This document shows, one piece after another, positions 17,117 through 26,371 of a stretch of DNA of 64,000 nucleotides. The position numbers and the translations under genes are program-made. Source of the DNA: CAMFKD01 sp964436955 (GTDB taxonomy: Bacteria; Chlamydiota; Chlamydiia; Chlamydiales; JAJFMA01); assembly GCA_964436955.1 (NCBI GenBank), contig CAYTFC010000005.1:1-64000 (forward strand). Reading direction: 5' to 3'. Every line of letters starts with the position of its first letter. Positions within the stretch are counted from its first letter, which is position 1. The notes under the pieces were generated by a model. That model made no database searches. It was not told where the DNA came from and saw only the letters and a list, made by a program, of their open reading frames with translations.

Positions 17117-18024
17117 TTCTTCCTTTTTGCTATGCTCTTAAGACCTAAAAGAAGATCGCGATGCACATCTGATTCAGTAGAAAGAGCTATCAACGGAATT
17201 TTAAAACGATCGGTGAGGGCATTCAACGTTGCGCGATTCGCCTCCCATTGAGCAGCGTAAGATTCACGCCCTTTAATGTTGTCTGTGTTGACATATACCT
17301 TCTCTGAGCCCTGTCCACAAAAGCCGATGAGGCCAGCGGGTATGAAAGATTGATCGGCGGCATCATTGATAGAAATAAAGACAACATCACAGCTTTTATT
17401 GAGACGGCTTAGACCCGCTTCTTTCGAAAAAGTGGGGGAGATATCCATAAAGTCGCTAATCACATAGATCAAAGTGCCTGGATGGGAAACTCTACAAATA
17501 TGCTGCAAGGCCGTTTCTAAAGTAGTACGATGCTGTTCTGCGGGAGGTTCGGAAAGCATTTTAAGCATCATACAGAGAGCTTGGCGCGAACGCTTAGATG
17601 CAAAATAATGCAGTCCTTCCGGCACATCGCCAAAAAAACACGCGCCAATACGATCTTGATGGGCGAGAGCTCGCCAGCCTAACAGAGAAGCACAGCGAGC
17701 GGCTTGGATCGATTTAAAAGTGTTTCTTGTGCCAAAGCGCATGGCAGAGTTCATATCTACGCAGATAAGGGTATGCCGCTCCTTTTCTTCCTTAAACATT
17801 TTTAAGTGCGGAGATCCTGTGCGTGCCGTCACCCTCCAATCGATATTGCGGATATCGTCTCCAGGCACATATTCGCGCACGCCATCAAAGTCCAGACCCT
17901 GCCCACGAAAAGGCGAATGGTGATTACCCGGTGCGGTCGAACTAACTTTTCGGCGCGCAAGTTGTATCTTGTCGCGCGTGCGTCCTTTGTAGGAAATTAG
18001 GTCGTTAAAATCGGGATAAAGCAT
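17104..18024 (-). CDS. DUF58 (vWA-like) protein
   Basis: About 306 residues. The family signature FDGVREYVPGDDIRNIDWRV, followed by TARTG, is at about 47-71, then a vWA-like fold (TLICVDMNSAM; LIYVISDFMDISPTF). There is no membrane segment. I chose the ATG at 18024 (MLYPDFND), with GAGAGGTG as ribosome site. A start five codons earlier would place the ATG inside that ribosome site. DUF58 proteins are thought to act as adaptors or substrates of the MoxR ATPase encoded just upstream. Confidence 0.88.
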   Translation of the reverse strand: MLYPDFNDLISYKGRTRDKIQLARRKVSSTAPGNHHSPFRGQGLDFDGVREYVPGDDIRNIDWRVTARTGSPHLKMFKEEKERHTLICVDMNSAMRFGTRNTFKSIQAARCASLLGWRALAHQDRIGACFFGDVPEGLHYFASKRSRQALCMMLKMLSEPPAEQHRTTLETALQHICRVSHPGTLIYVISDFMDISPTFSKEAGLSRLNKSCDVVFISINDAADQSFIPAGLIGFCGQGSEKVYVNTDNIKGRESYAAQWEANRATLNALTDRFKIPLIALSTESDVHRDLLLGLKSIAKRKKCLH

Positions 18025-18039
18025 GCACACACCTCTCAT

Positions 18040-19038
18040 TTAGGGAATGGCTACGACATCCAAAAGCTTACGGATGATCTCATTGCGCGAAATCCCATCA
18101 GCTTCTGATTCGAAGGAGGGGTGAATGCGATGTCTTAAAACCGGAAAAGCGACCTCATGAATATGCGTTGGAGTGACATACTCATCTCCTCTTAGCCAAG
18201 CAAGAGCCTTGGCACAGCGAATGAGTGCAATAGTCGCTCGTGGAGAAACCCCATGCACAATCCATTTAGCAAGATCACGATCATATTTTTCGGGCGTGCG
18301 CGTTGCTGAGGCAAGTGAGACGACATATTGCTTTAATTTGTCTGAGATGTAATGGCGTGATACAGCTTGACGCGCATTGAGAACCTCTTCTGCGGATGTG
18401 AGCGGCAAAAATGCTTCTCTGGAATGCTGTTGACGTTTCTCGTCAAGCTCAACAATCAGCAGCTCTTCGTGGTGGTTAGGGTAACCCACCTCTAGATGCA
18501 TCATGAAGCGATCGAGCTGCGCCTCAGGCAAGTTATAGGTCCCCTCTTGCTCGATGGGATTCTGCGTAGCGATGACCATATATAGCTCAGGAAGGGAATA
18601 GCTTTTGTGTCCTACTGTCACTTGTTTTTCTTCCATCGCCTCGAGCAGCGCGGACTGTACTTTAGCAGGTGCACGGTTGATCTCATCGGCGAGTAGAATA
18701 TTGTTAAAAATGGGCCCCTTGCGAAAGACGAAGTCGCTCTTCTCATGGATATAAATTTCAGTTCCAATGAGATCAGAAGGCAGTAGATCTGGGGTAAATT
18801 GAATGCGGTGGAAGGCACCTTCGATCCCATCGGCAATTGCTTTGGCTGAGCGCGTTTTGGCCAAACCTGGCATGCCTTCAAGAAGAGCATGTCCATCTGT
18901 GAGCAGACAAACCAGCATCTGTTCAATAATTTGATGTTGGCCAATGATTTTACTTTGAATGGATTTTAGAAGATTCGACAAGGGATGAAGTGTCGTATTT
19001 TGTACCTTTTCGTTTTCTTGTGCTTGAACAAAGCTCAT
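18040..19038 (-). CDS. MoxR-family AAA+ ATPase
   Basis: 332 residues. Walker A-type loop EGMPGLAKTRSA near residue 54, Walker B LLADEINRAPAKVQSALLEA near residue 115, sensor 1 MVIATQNPIEQEGTYNLPEAQLDRF near residue 155, and the C-terminal lid domain. MoxR proteins act as chaperones that remodel vWA-containing partners. Here it leads a six-gene operon (moxR, DUF58, DUF4381, batA, batB/C, batD) with gaps of at most 15 bases or overlaps. The operon promoter should lie at 19039-19165, where I see no sequence I can name. Confidence 0.93.
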   Translation of the reverse strand: MSFVQAQENEKVQNTTLHPLSNLLKSIQSKIIGQHQIIEQMLVCLLTDGHALLEGMPGLAKTRSAKAIADGIEGAFHRIQFTPDLLPSDLIGTEIYIHEKSDFVFRKGPIFNNILLADEINRAPAKVQSALLEAMEEKQVTVGHKSYSLPELYMVIATQNPIEQEGTYNLPEAQLDRFMMHLEVGYPNHHEELLIVELDEKRQQHSREAFLPLTSAEEVLNARQAVSRHYISDKLKQYVVSLASATRTPEKYDRDLAKWIVHGVSPRATIALIRCAKALAWLRGDEYVTPTHIHEVAFPVLRHRIHPSFESEADGISRNEIIRKLLDVVAIP

Positions 19039-19165
19039 AGGTCACCTCTCAAGTATAAAAAACGTGCTTTAACTGCCATGAAAGCGACATAATAGCATGT
19101 TCATGCAAATTTTGATAACCCTAAATCTTCAGAATTTACACAGGAAGAGGATATCATACAGTTTG

Positions 19166-19873
19166 CTATCTACAGCAATCCCACTCCCAACGCCAGGTGC
19201 AGTTAGAACTGCAATTTCTATCCATGGGTGGAATCTTACCCTTATCAGCAGCTTCTTTGTTTTTCTTATCGAGCAGATATTGGCGAGTAAACTCTCCGGC
19301 CAACGCAGAGACATGGTCCCGCACAGCACAGATTAGGCCACCAGTGGCTGCGATAAACATGCACTGTTTTTCCCAAGTGATCACTTGCCAAAACTCATGT
19401 CCCTGGGGTTTTCCGCGCTTAAACGTCTCATCTTTCTCAAACAAGCGAAGATTGATTTGCACAGCATACCCTTCACAGCAAGGCAGTACAAAGACCTGCA
19501 AACTCAATAAGGTGCGGTAGGGATCATCAGGCTTTGCAAGGGGTGGGCGGATATCAATCCCAACAAACTTCAACTCTTTCTCCAACTCACACTGAGCCTC
19601 CTCCACAGGAAGCCACACATATGAGTTAGGATCCACACACACTTCAGTGTAAATGCGAAGCTGTTGAGGGATTTCAGCTAAGTTGTCATGACCATCCCAC
19701 CACGTATTGTGCAACGAAATAATGCCGGGAGCGGTATATGGCAATGGTTCATGAATGGGTCGAATCGTGTTAGCTGGACGTATGGGAACATAACCACGAT
19801 AAGCACCAAGGTCGTTAAGGACAACCAAGACTAACGCGGCACACAATCCAGTGCAAAGTCCTCTAAAATCCAT
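19166..19873 (-). CDS. hypothetical exported Cys-rich protein
   Basis: 235 residues. The N-terminus (RGLCTGLCAALVLVVLNDLG) is hydrophobic and could be a signal peptide or anchor. The body has about a dozen cysteines, including a CC pair near residue 132 and a Cys-rich end (NCSSNCTWRWEWDCCR), which suggests disulfides outside the cytosol. I recognise no domain. It is the last gene of the cluster that begins with the type III chaperone at 23270 and is 59 bases after the 651-residue protein. Function unknown. Confidence 0.65.
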   Translation of the reverse strand: MDFRGLCTGLCAALVLVVLNDLGAYRGYVPIRPANTIRPIHEPLPYTAPGIISLHNTWWDGHDNLAEIPQQLRIYTEVCVDPNSYVWLPVEEAQCELEKELKFVGIDIRPPLAKPDDPYRTLLSLQVFVLPCCEGYAVQINLRLFEKDETFKRGKPQGHEFWQVITWEKQCMFIAATGGLICAVRDHVSALAGEFTRQYLLDKKNKEAADKGKIPPMDRNCSSNCTWRWEWDCCR

Positions 19874-19932
19874 AGCTTCCTCTTTAATGGTCTTGAGGAA
19901 GCAAAATAGTCAGATCTGATCATTAAACTCAA

Positions 19933-21888
19933 TTATTTAAACACGCGCTTCTGGAATGCTGCAAACGCTTTTTTGATGAGACTGCCGATGATTCCTTTGG
20001 TTGTATCATGGTCGATCATACGCGCACGAGCCTCGTTAAAGGCTACGTGTCGAGGACCGTTCTCTGGTTCATTAACCAAAGCAGATGCCCATTCCCTAGC
20101 GCTGCCAGAAATAGCAGGGTCATGCTTTTTGATAATTTCATACAGCGCAGCAGTAGTAGTATTTCCGTGCTGTCCAGCGGGAATACTATCCCAGACTGCC
20201 ATCTCATTTTTCATTTGGCTAAAGACGGCAGCATCGAATTGCTTAGTACTCACTCTGTCCTTTCCTAATTGCAGGTTCTTAATCTTTCTTGCGGCCCAGC
20301 CCACGCCATATGTGGTACCGACAGCTGATATGCTTATCCCCAATCCCACAAGTGCAATGGGTAGTAAGTAGCCTCCTGAAGCAACACCACTGACCAATCC
20401 AACTCCCGTAACAGCCGCGCCAGCTAAATGAAGAGCATCTCCAGTACCACGGATGACCTCTCCAGTCTGCTTTTTCTTTAGTTTCTGAGAGAAATAGCTG
20501 GAAACTTGGTAATCCAAGGTAAGGGCGCTGCTCGTCATTACTTGTTGTGCTTTAGCTTGGCGATAAGCCCTTTCAAGTCCTGGCATGGGAACCCCTGGAG
20601 AATCCTCAAAGAGCTCGATTGCAAGGCTCATGCTTTTGGTGATCTCCGCCCTTGCTTCAGCTTTTTGCTTACGAATTAGTTTAATGTCCGCTTTGGTTAG
20701 TTTAATACCACCTTCGGGAAAATCACCTTGAATTAACCTTTTATCTAGACGATCCAGTTCGTCATGAGCTTGCCGCACCCTTACGTTAAGTTGGCTAAGG
20801 CTAGTTTCGATTGACGTGCCTTTGACTCCAGGTATATCTCTAAGAGCCCTAAATTCCGCCATCTGCGCGCCAGCTTCCACCTGCCCTTGCAGACGGTGGT
20901 CCACGAATTTTAGGTCATCCCTAGCTTGCTTGTGATTTCTTTTCACAGCAACTAGGCTGTCAATGGCTAACCCCGCAGTAATGGGTAAAGCCACAAGTCC
21001 TATCACCTGCCCGGCAACGGGCACGGCTGTTACTGCCGGCGCAACCACGTGGGCAAGTCTACAACCGGCGCCCGCAACCATTAGTCCAGAATGAGCTACC
21101 TGTACAGTGGCTATGGCACCTTTTTGTACGTGCTCAGGAGCGTTATTTAGCTGTATACGCTCTTCTAATTGTGTGATGCCCCTGCTAATCACACTTTCTC
21201 GTCTTTCAAGCTTTATCATTTCCAGGTCACTGATGCCAGGATCTTTTCTCATTTGGGCAATGACACTTAGCTCTTTTTTACCTAGCTGGATGAGGTTATT
21301 GCAACGACGGTCGTCAACAAGGGCTTTTTTTCCCTTTTTAGCACTATCTATGATGGCATAAGTGTCTAAGATAACATTGGTAAAAGCTACATTGCTACTA
21401 GCATCGCGACTGGTGCTATCGAGACCACCAACTCGATTTCGAGAGATAAAAACCGACATTCTATTCTGAATTTTGATTTTTAACTTACCTAACTTAGATG
21501 CAGTCTCGTACTTTTGTTTTTTGATGGTATTTTTTTTAATTTGAATTTGATTAGCCTTGTCCGCTAGAGTATCTACGTCACCCATTCGCTTATCGATACT
21601 GCCGAACCCCTTGAAGACATGTCTCTCTATGCCCTTTAAATCAGCTGTCATCTTTTTTTGATTGATCTTATTCAGTTTTAAGACTTCTTTCGGAGTTAAA
21701 TCCACTTCTCTAATGGATTGTATAGACACCTGGACGGGCTCGGGAATGCCATGCTGATCTACGACAGGCACCGCCTTGCGAGGATCAGCGGGTAAAGACG
21801 CTACCTCTGACGAGGAAGTTTTTGTTTTCTCAGCAGGCCCTATGTTCGGGGTAGTAGGTGATCTAAAATACTCGACACCACCATCCAT
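19933..21888 (-). CDS. 651-residue candidate type III secretion substrate
   Basis: No family is recognised. Layout: a polar, Ser/Thr/Pro-rich N-terminus (1-60) with no signal peptide; Lys-rich helical and probably coiled-coil regions (65-150 and 185-250); a hydrophobic hairpin at 256-315 (VAPAVTAVPVAGQVIGLVAL); more coiled coil (320-480); and a second hydrophobic hairpin at 482-533 (GGYLLPIALVGLGISISAVG). A good ribosome site (GAAGGATGG) precedes the ATG. Coiled coils around two hydrophobic hairpins without a Sec signal resemble membrane-inserting type III translocators and effectors. A CesT-like chaperone gene upstream on the same strand supports this. Both points are inference. Confidence 0.7.
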   Translation of the reverse strand: MDGGVEYFRSPTTPNIGPAEKTKTSSSEVASLPADPRKAVPVVDQHGIPEPVQVSIQSIREVDLTPKEVLKLNKINQKKMTADLKGIERHVFKGFGSIDKRMGDVDTLADKANQIQIKKNTIKKQKYETASKLGKLKIKIQNRMSVFISRNRVGGLDSTSRDASSNVAFTNVILDTYAIIDSAKKGKKALVDDRRCNNLIQLGKKELSVIAQMRKDPGISDLEMIKLERRESVISRGITQLEERIQLNNAPEHVQKGAIATVQVAHSGLMVAGAGCRLAHVVAPAVTAVPVAGQVIGLVALPITAGLAIDSLVAVKRNHKQARDDLKFVDHRLQGQVEAGAQMAEFRALRDIPGVKGTSIETSLSQLNVRVRQAHDELDRLDKRLIQGDFPEGGIKLTKADIKLIRKQKAEARAEITKSMSLAIELFEDSPGVPMPGLERAYRQAKAQQVMTSSALTLDYQVSSYFSQKLKKKQTGEVIRGTGDALHLAGAAVTGVGLVSGVASGGYLLPIALVGLGISISAVGTTYGVGWAARKIKNLQLGKDRVSTKQFDAAVFSQMKNEMAVWDSIPAGQHGNTTTAALYEIIKKHDPAISGSAREWASALVNEPENGPRHVAFNEARARMIDHDTTKGIIGSLIKKAFAAFQKRVFK

Positions 21889-22285
21889 ATTTCCATCCTT
21901 CAGACTAAAATAAGTTCTTCACACATTGAGCAGCTCATCTGACAACGCCTTCTCCCAGGTAACAGACCCAAATCGTGATCTTTCCTGCCTCCTAGCGGGA
22001 TATCTTCGGTGTCCTGTTGAAGAATAACTAAATGCTTCTGCACAAACAATCCGCTATACTATTATAAAGCTCCATTAATTTAATAAACTCTTTGCATCAT
22101 TATTTATTATAACATTTAACATTCATAAATTTAAATTAAATTAACACGACAGAAAGGAAGCGGAAAAGATAGAATAAGGATGAAAACACAGGAAGGAGAG
22201 GATAAACAGGCGGTGTTCGCCCTTTTTATACCAAATAAACTGAGTGGACAAGAATGAAACTTGGCCTTCAGAGCATTTTCTCAAA
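21889..22285. other. intergenic region upstream of the candidate effector
   Basis: 397 bases without a supported gene. 22060-22150 is very A/T rich (taatttaataaactc... aaatttaaattaaattaac), a likely promoter area for the leftward gene at 21888. It separates that gene from the two upstream small genes, so they may form a separate transcript. Short frames here have no ribosome site. Confidence 0.5.
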
Positions 22286-22804
22286 CTAAACTTCGATCTC
22301 GCCTGAAAGAACTTTATCGAAAGAGAGTTCGCCTTTGGACACGCGTTCAATGAAGGGTTGATACAAGTCCACCATCGACCCAACTAAACCCAAACTAGCG
22401 ACAAACTGACGTGGATCTACCTGGCCACCTGGACAGGGTAGTCCATATAAAAAGTACGTAGAAGCCAACGGCTCACTCATCAGAAAGCCGGGCATATCCG
22501 CTACATGATTAATAAAACACACCATTCTCGCAGTGTCCGCCACAAATTCTGGCTTTACCTCAATAGGCATCACTCCTAAGAATTTAACGATATGGACCAA
22601 ATCCGCAGCCTCGACCTCAGAAATACCCTCATCCGGATCCTCCTTATCCACCATGACAATGATGCGTCTTGGACGCTCTAGTTCGTCCATTCCTATAGGA
22701 ATATCGAGCTGCTCCACAGCAGCCAGATCTGAAGAAGGTAGCACGAAGGATTCTATATCCAACGAAGCAAGGTATTCCTTTAACGCGTTAATTTCGGTTT
22801 TCAT
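22286..22804 (-). CDS. acidic partner protein next to type III chaperone
   Basis: 172 residues, acidic, soluble, no signal peptide. The fold looks alpha/beta (PSSDLAAVEQLDIPIGMDEL, then RRIIVMVDKED). I do not recognise a family with confidence. The size, acidity and placement 13 bases after the CesT-like gene suggest a second class I chaperone or chaperone cofactor. It could equally be a small regulator. The start ATG at 22804 follows AGAAGGGT, an acceptable ribosome site. Confidence 0.6.
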   Translation of the reverse strand: MKTEINALKEYLASLDIESFVLPSSDLAAVEQLDIPIGMDELERPRRIIVMVDKEDPDEGISEVEAADLVHIVKFLGVMPIEVKPEFVADTARMVCFINHVADMPGFLMSEPLASTYFLYGLPCPGGQVDPRQFVASLGLVGSMVDLYQPFIERVSKGELSFDKVLSGEIEV

Positions 22805-22817
22805 GCTCTACCCTTCT

Positions 22818-23270
22818 TTAAAGTTTTATCCACCCTTCAGGCCCATGCCCCTCTTTGGGACGCTTAGACGCTGTGCTGCCACTCATAAGCTTTTGAAGCT
22901 CTTTTTTCCAATAGCTTATTTGATTCACAAATAGCTGTAAAGTTGCCATATAAGTTACAAAATCAGTGTGATCGAAGAAGAGCTCCTTAAAGAGAATCAC
23001 TTGTGTACCATGACTATCTAATCCAAAGTTCATTCCCTGTGTGCGCTTCCCATAAAGATTCGCTTGGAGAATCGCTTTGAAAATGGCTTCATTTTCCAAG
23101 TTACCCAGTTGTATGACTTCGGAATAGAAAAAAAAATTTTTAGAATCCCCCATTTCCACATTAACAATGTGCTCTTCATTAATGATGAGGTGACATTGTC
23201 CCTTGTCATTTAAGCGTAGGGGAATGCCCACCGCGCGAGAATGTTGTTCTAACAGCTCACTAAGGTTCAA
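22818..23270 (-). CDS. CesT/SycE-family type III secretion chaperone
   Basis: 150 residues. The alpha-beta-beta-beta-alpha-beta-beta-alpha pattern of Tir-type chaperones is visible: helix 1 LSELLEQHSRAVGIPLRL, strands CHLIINEEHIVNVEM and NFFFYSEVIQL, helix 2 EAIFKAILQANLYGKR, strands MNFGLDSHGTQVILFKEL, and a long C-terminal helix to KELQKLMSG. Such proteins dimerise and hold effectors for the type III secretion ATPase in the cytosol. The start is a TTG at 23270, with AGGAG at a good distance. An in-frame ATG would remove part of helix 1. Its substrate is probably encoded nearby (19933-21888). Confidence 0.8.
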   Translation of the reverse strand: MNLSELLEQHSRAVGIPLRLNDKGQCHLIINEEHIVNVEMGDSKNFFFYSEVIQLGNLENEAIFKAILQANLYGKRTQGMNFGLDSHGTQVILFKELFFDHTDFVTYMATLQLFVNQISYWKKELQKLMSGSTASKRPKEGHGPEGWIKL

Positions 23271-23505
23271 AAGACGCTGCTCCTAGGTTTAGGTCATCTC
23301 AAGCTGTCACCCATTATACCGCAACATATTCGAACTTTGAATTTATAGCTTTGAGAAAACCGATGTTGAAAAAAGCCGTTCTACAAAGTCCCTACTTCGT
23401 CCGATTGAAGCTCATAACACAATGACATACGTTCCTGATAGCGCCATATCTAGGATGAATTCAGTATGGGCGGCAGTGAACTCTTATCTCCAAGGGGACA
23501 AAGAC

Positions 23506-23557
23506 GTTATACCACGTGCGGCTTGAAATGGTGAATTTGGACCGTGCGTGGTATAAC
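23506..23557. repeat. imperfect 16-base dyad
   Basis: Arms gttataccacgtgcgg (23506-23521) and ccgtgcgtggtataac (23542-23557) match at 14 of 16 positions around a 20-base loop. The dyad lies 10 bases after the end of aroK (leftward) and could act as its terminator stem, although no clear T-run follows on that strand. The gap from 23271 to 23567 holds nothing else I can support. Confidence 0.6.
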
Positions 23558-23567
23558 AAACAGTAGC

Positions 23568-24101
23568 TCATGCGCGTGCCGAGAAACAGACTTGTTCTGC
23601 TACCGCCTGAATAGACATGCCTTGCGTATCCACTACGGTATCCGCAACGCGCTCATAAACTTGAATGCGCGCTTCGTACAACTTTTCAAATGAACCTTCT
23701 GGATCCGCTGGATCCAAGATGGCTGGTAATGGTTTATTGGAAAGTAAACGCTCTTTAAGAGTTTGACTATCTGTTTTAAGATAAACTAAAATACCGTTTT
23801 TCTTCAGTTCTAGATAGTTATAATAATCCACAACTGACCCACCGCCGGTCGCAATAACTCCCTGCTTTATAAGTCGTAATTTGCGAACCGCATCACGCTC
23901 TAATGCCCTAAAAAAATCTTCGCCATGCAAATGGAATATCTCTGCATTTGTGAGTTTTTTCGTTCGCCCCAAGATTGGATTGAAGTAGAGATCCTCGATC
24001 ACAATATCGATGTCGATAAAAGTCTTGTGAAGCTGCTTTGCGACAATACGCCCGATAGTAGACTTTCCACAAGCTTTGAAACCAAAAAGAACAATATTCA
24101 T
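23568..24101 (-). CDS. aroK: shikimate kinase
   Basis: Phosphorylates shikimate at O3 with ATP, in the cytosolic aromatic pathway. 177 residues. Walker A GFKACGKSTIGRIVAKQL at about 7-24, the Asp pair DIDIVIEDLY that binds shikimate and Mg2+ near residue 32, FFRALERDAVRKL near residue 64, and the central GGG motif VIATGGGSVVDYY near residue 85. Six bases separate it from aroDE upstream, so the two form an operon for consecutive steps of the same pathway. Confidence 0.94.
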   Translation of the reverse strand: MNIVLFGFKACGKSTIGRIVAKQLHKTFIDIDIVIEDLYFNPILGRTKKLTNAEIFHLHGEDFFRALERDAVRKLRLIKQGVIATGGGSVVDYYNYLELKKNGILVYLKTDSQTLKERLLSNKPLPAILDPADPEGSFEKLYEARIQVYERVADTVVDTQGMSIQAVAEQVCFSARA

Positions 24102-24107
24102 AGGTGA

Positions 24108-25616
24108 TCACACACGATAAACTTTAGAAGCCGAATTAACGATCTCTGGAAGACGATCTATGTTAACCAAGCCTTTTAGCCATAGAGACAACTGCATCTC
24201 TGCCTGGCGTACCCACATCTCAGCACCCGTGACAACTACGCACCCTTTTTGCTGTGCTTCCAGCAACAAGCGAGTCATTATTGGCGTGGCAATGACATCA
24301 AAGACAAGCGTGTTACTCTGTAAATCATTCGGATTTACCAAAGTTGCATTGCCATTTGGAGCCATTCCGACCGAGGTCGCTTGAATGACAACGTCTGGAC
24401 CACTCTGTAAGATGTCGGGTAGGCTTTCAAAGGGCTTAGCATACACTCCTAAGCGAATAGCCAACGCTTCCGCCCGTTCAAGGGATCGGTTTACCACCAA
24501 AACATCAGCCCCGCGCTGCTTTGCTTCATAAACAATTGCTTTAGCCGCTCCGCCAGCACCGATTACTATTACACGCTTGCCGTTAATACCACCTGATAAC
24601 TTTGCTTCAATGGCATCAATGGCTCCAACGCCGTCAAAATTGTACCCTACAAGACCCCGCTCATCTCGCACAACCGTGTTCACGGCACCAGCGGCAGCAG
24701 CAGCAGGATCAACAACGTCCAGCAAGGGAATAATAGCCTCTTTGAGCGGCATCGTCACGCTAAATCCGTGCCATTTCAACTCGTTAACTCTCTCTAGAAA
24801 CGAGGCCAACTCAGAGGGATTGACCCGTGCTTTTACATAGACAGCCTGAGCCCCTAGTGCTTTGAATACAGCATTATGCACGATGTAGCCCTTGCTGGTA
24901 TCAACGGGATTACCAATGAGGGCCATGATACGCGAATCTTCATTTAAACGCTGAATTCCATAGATATCCCTTAAATCTACAGCCGGGACTTGACCCGGAG
25001 CCACTGCTAATGAATCGTTTAGACTAGCATAGGTAAAGGGACTGCCAACCGTAGGGGCTAATATTCGTGTGATAGAGCCAACTGCACCCATGCAAATGCC
25101 GCAAAGTAACCTCCCATTTCGGTTGATCGTGCGCATGAATTCCAATATGTGCAAAGAATCTTCAATAGAGTGGGCTGTGGTCACTATTTTGTAATAATGA
25201 CCAGGAAGTTGTTGCATCGCATGTAAAGTGTCGATTAAGTTGACGTCGGAACCATGTATATCATGATATGAGATAACAAAGTGGGTATTGGGAAGGAGTT
25301 TTTTAAGCTCTAAGACATCGCTGCGAGGGGTTCCTACTTCGATATCTATCAATTCTGGATGCAGAACACTTAAGTGTTTTAAATAGGTATAGCGTCCCAC
25401 CACATCATCAGAGAAGGCACCGCCCTGCCTTTGACTTTTAAGGGTAAGCATAACTGGCAACGAGCATTGTCTCTTAAGAAGCACCAAATCACTTACAGGA
25501 ATGGAATCGAATAGGTCGACACGCAGCTCAAGCACATTGGCATAGGCTGCGGCTTGTGTCATTTGTTCTCTCACAGACGCGAGGTCCGGACCAGGAATGG
25601 AAACGCATAGCAACAT
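24108..25616 (-). CDS. aroDE: fused 3-dehydroquinate dehydratase/shikimate dehydrogenase
   Basis: 502 residues. Residues 1-215 are type I dehydroquinase with catalytic His118 (VISYHD) and Schiff-base Lys143 (YYKIVTT). Residues 228-500 are shikimate dehydrogenase with SVTMPLKEA (Lys292) and the NADP motif VIGAGGAAKAIVYEA. This fusion is typical of chlamydiae (and plants). Two shikimate-site residues differ from the textbook AroE pattern: the second Ser of the HSxSP stretch is Gly243 (TSKGY), and the usual NTD triad reads NFD (326-328). It feeds AroK directly downstream. Confidence 0.94.
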   Translation of the reverse strand: MLLCVSIPGPDLASVREQMTQAAAYANVLELRVDLFDSIPVSDLVLLKRQCSLPVMLTLKSQRQGGAFSDDVVGRYTYLKHLSVLHPELIDIEVGTPRSDVLELKKLLPNTHFVISYHDIHGSDVNLIDTLHAMQQLPGHYYKIVTTAHSIEDSLHILEFMRTINRNGRLLCGICMGAVGSITRILAPTVGSPFTYASLNDSLAVAPGQVPAVDLRDIYGIQRLNEDSRIMALIGNPVDTSKGYIVHNAVFKALGAQAVYVKARVNPSELASFLERVNELKWHGFSVTMPLKEAIIPLLDVVDPAAAAAGAVNTVVRDERGLVGYNFDGVGAIDAIEAKLSGGINGKRVIVIGAGGAAKAIVYEAKQRGADVLVVNRSLERAEALAIRLGVYAKPFESLPDILQSGPDVVIQATSVGMAPNGNATLVNPNDLQSNTLVFDVIATPIMTRLLLEAQQKGCVVVTGAEMWVRQAEMQLSLWLKGLVNIDRLPEIVNSASKVYRV

Positions 25617-25666
25617 GTTGAGATCATCAAACAGTGTTAGGATAAAGCAATATTCAGTGTTTTAAG

Positions 25667-26269
25667 CTATTTGGCTGTGGCGGAGCCTAAATTAAATGAA
25701 CTAATAAAGTGATCGTACTCACTCTGGTCGTAATGGTCCTTGTTGGCCACATACATCAGGAGGTAAAGCGTAGGACCTACAGCAAAAGCCTTACCCTTAA
25801 TGAGCGCCTTTGGATTCTCGATGGTAACATCCATATCATCATGTCCCAAAAACGTACCATTTTTAGAGGCAACAAGCTTGTTATCGGGATGAGCGGCGAC
25901 CATTTCGTCTTTTACATTCTCTAAAAGGCTTGCAGTTGGTTGAGTGCTGTCTTGGTCGGAGGTGATCATGCTAATGATGAAAACAGTTCCATCATTTTTC
26001 TCAGCTGCGTACATGTCATATTTACGTTCTTCACCGGTGGTTTCATCCTTACGATGGTTTTCTGCGCGCTGTGGTAGCACCGGCAAGTTGACGGAAAAAC
26101 TACCATCCTCAGCTGCGAAGCGTCTCCATTCCCCATATGTATCTGTGGGGAGGGGATTGTTCGCCAAATCTCCAGGCAGCATTTTATAAGAATGCTCGTA
26201 ATTGGTAACAATTAGATAGCCAGCTACAGCAAGCATAACGAATAGAATGACAACTAGCGCCCGAGTCAT
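25667..26269 (-). CDS. membrane-anchored protein of unknown function
   Basis: About 200 residues from MTRALVVILF at 26269. The frame stays open to 26395, but that part lies in repeat-related DNA and lacks a ribosome site. AAAGGG lies seven bases before the chosen ATG. One N-terminal transmembrane helix (ALVVILFVMLAVAGYLIV) anchors a soluble domain with EDGSFSVNLPVLPQRAEN and FLGHDDMDVTIENP, followed by YDHFISSFNLG. This beta-rich pattern resembles DUF-type proteins in other chlamydiae, which I cannot name. The soluble part probably faces the periplasm. Confidence 0.7.
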   Translation of the reverse strand: MTRALVVILFVMLAVAGYLIVTNYEHSYKMLPGDLANNPLPTDTYGEWRRFAAEDGSFSVNLPVLPQRAENHRKDETTGEERKYDMYAAEKNDGTVFIISMITSDQDSTQPTASLLENVKDEMVAAHPDNKLVASKNGTFLGHDDMDVTIENPKALIKGKAFAVGPTLYLLMYVANKDHYDQSEYDHFISSFNLGSATAK

Positions 26270-26371
26270 GGAGTATCCCTTTGTACAACATTGCTCGTGA
26301 TCACCATATGAAATATGGACAATTTGCGATATAAAAAAAGGTTTTAATATGATGTTTTTTTTCCCAAGCCT

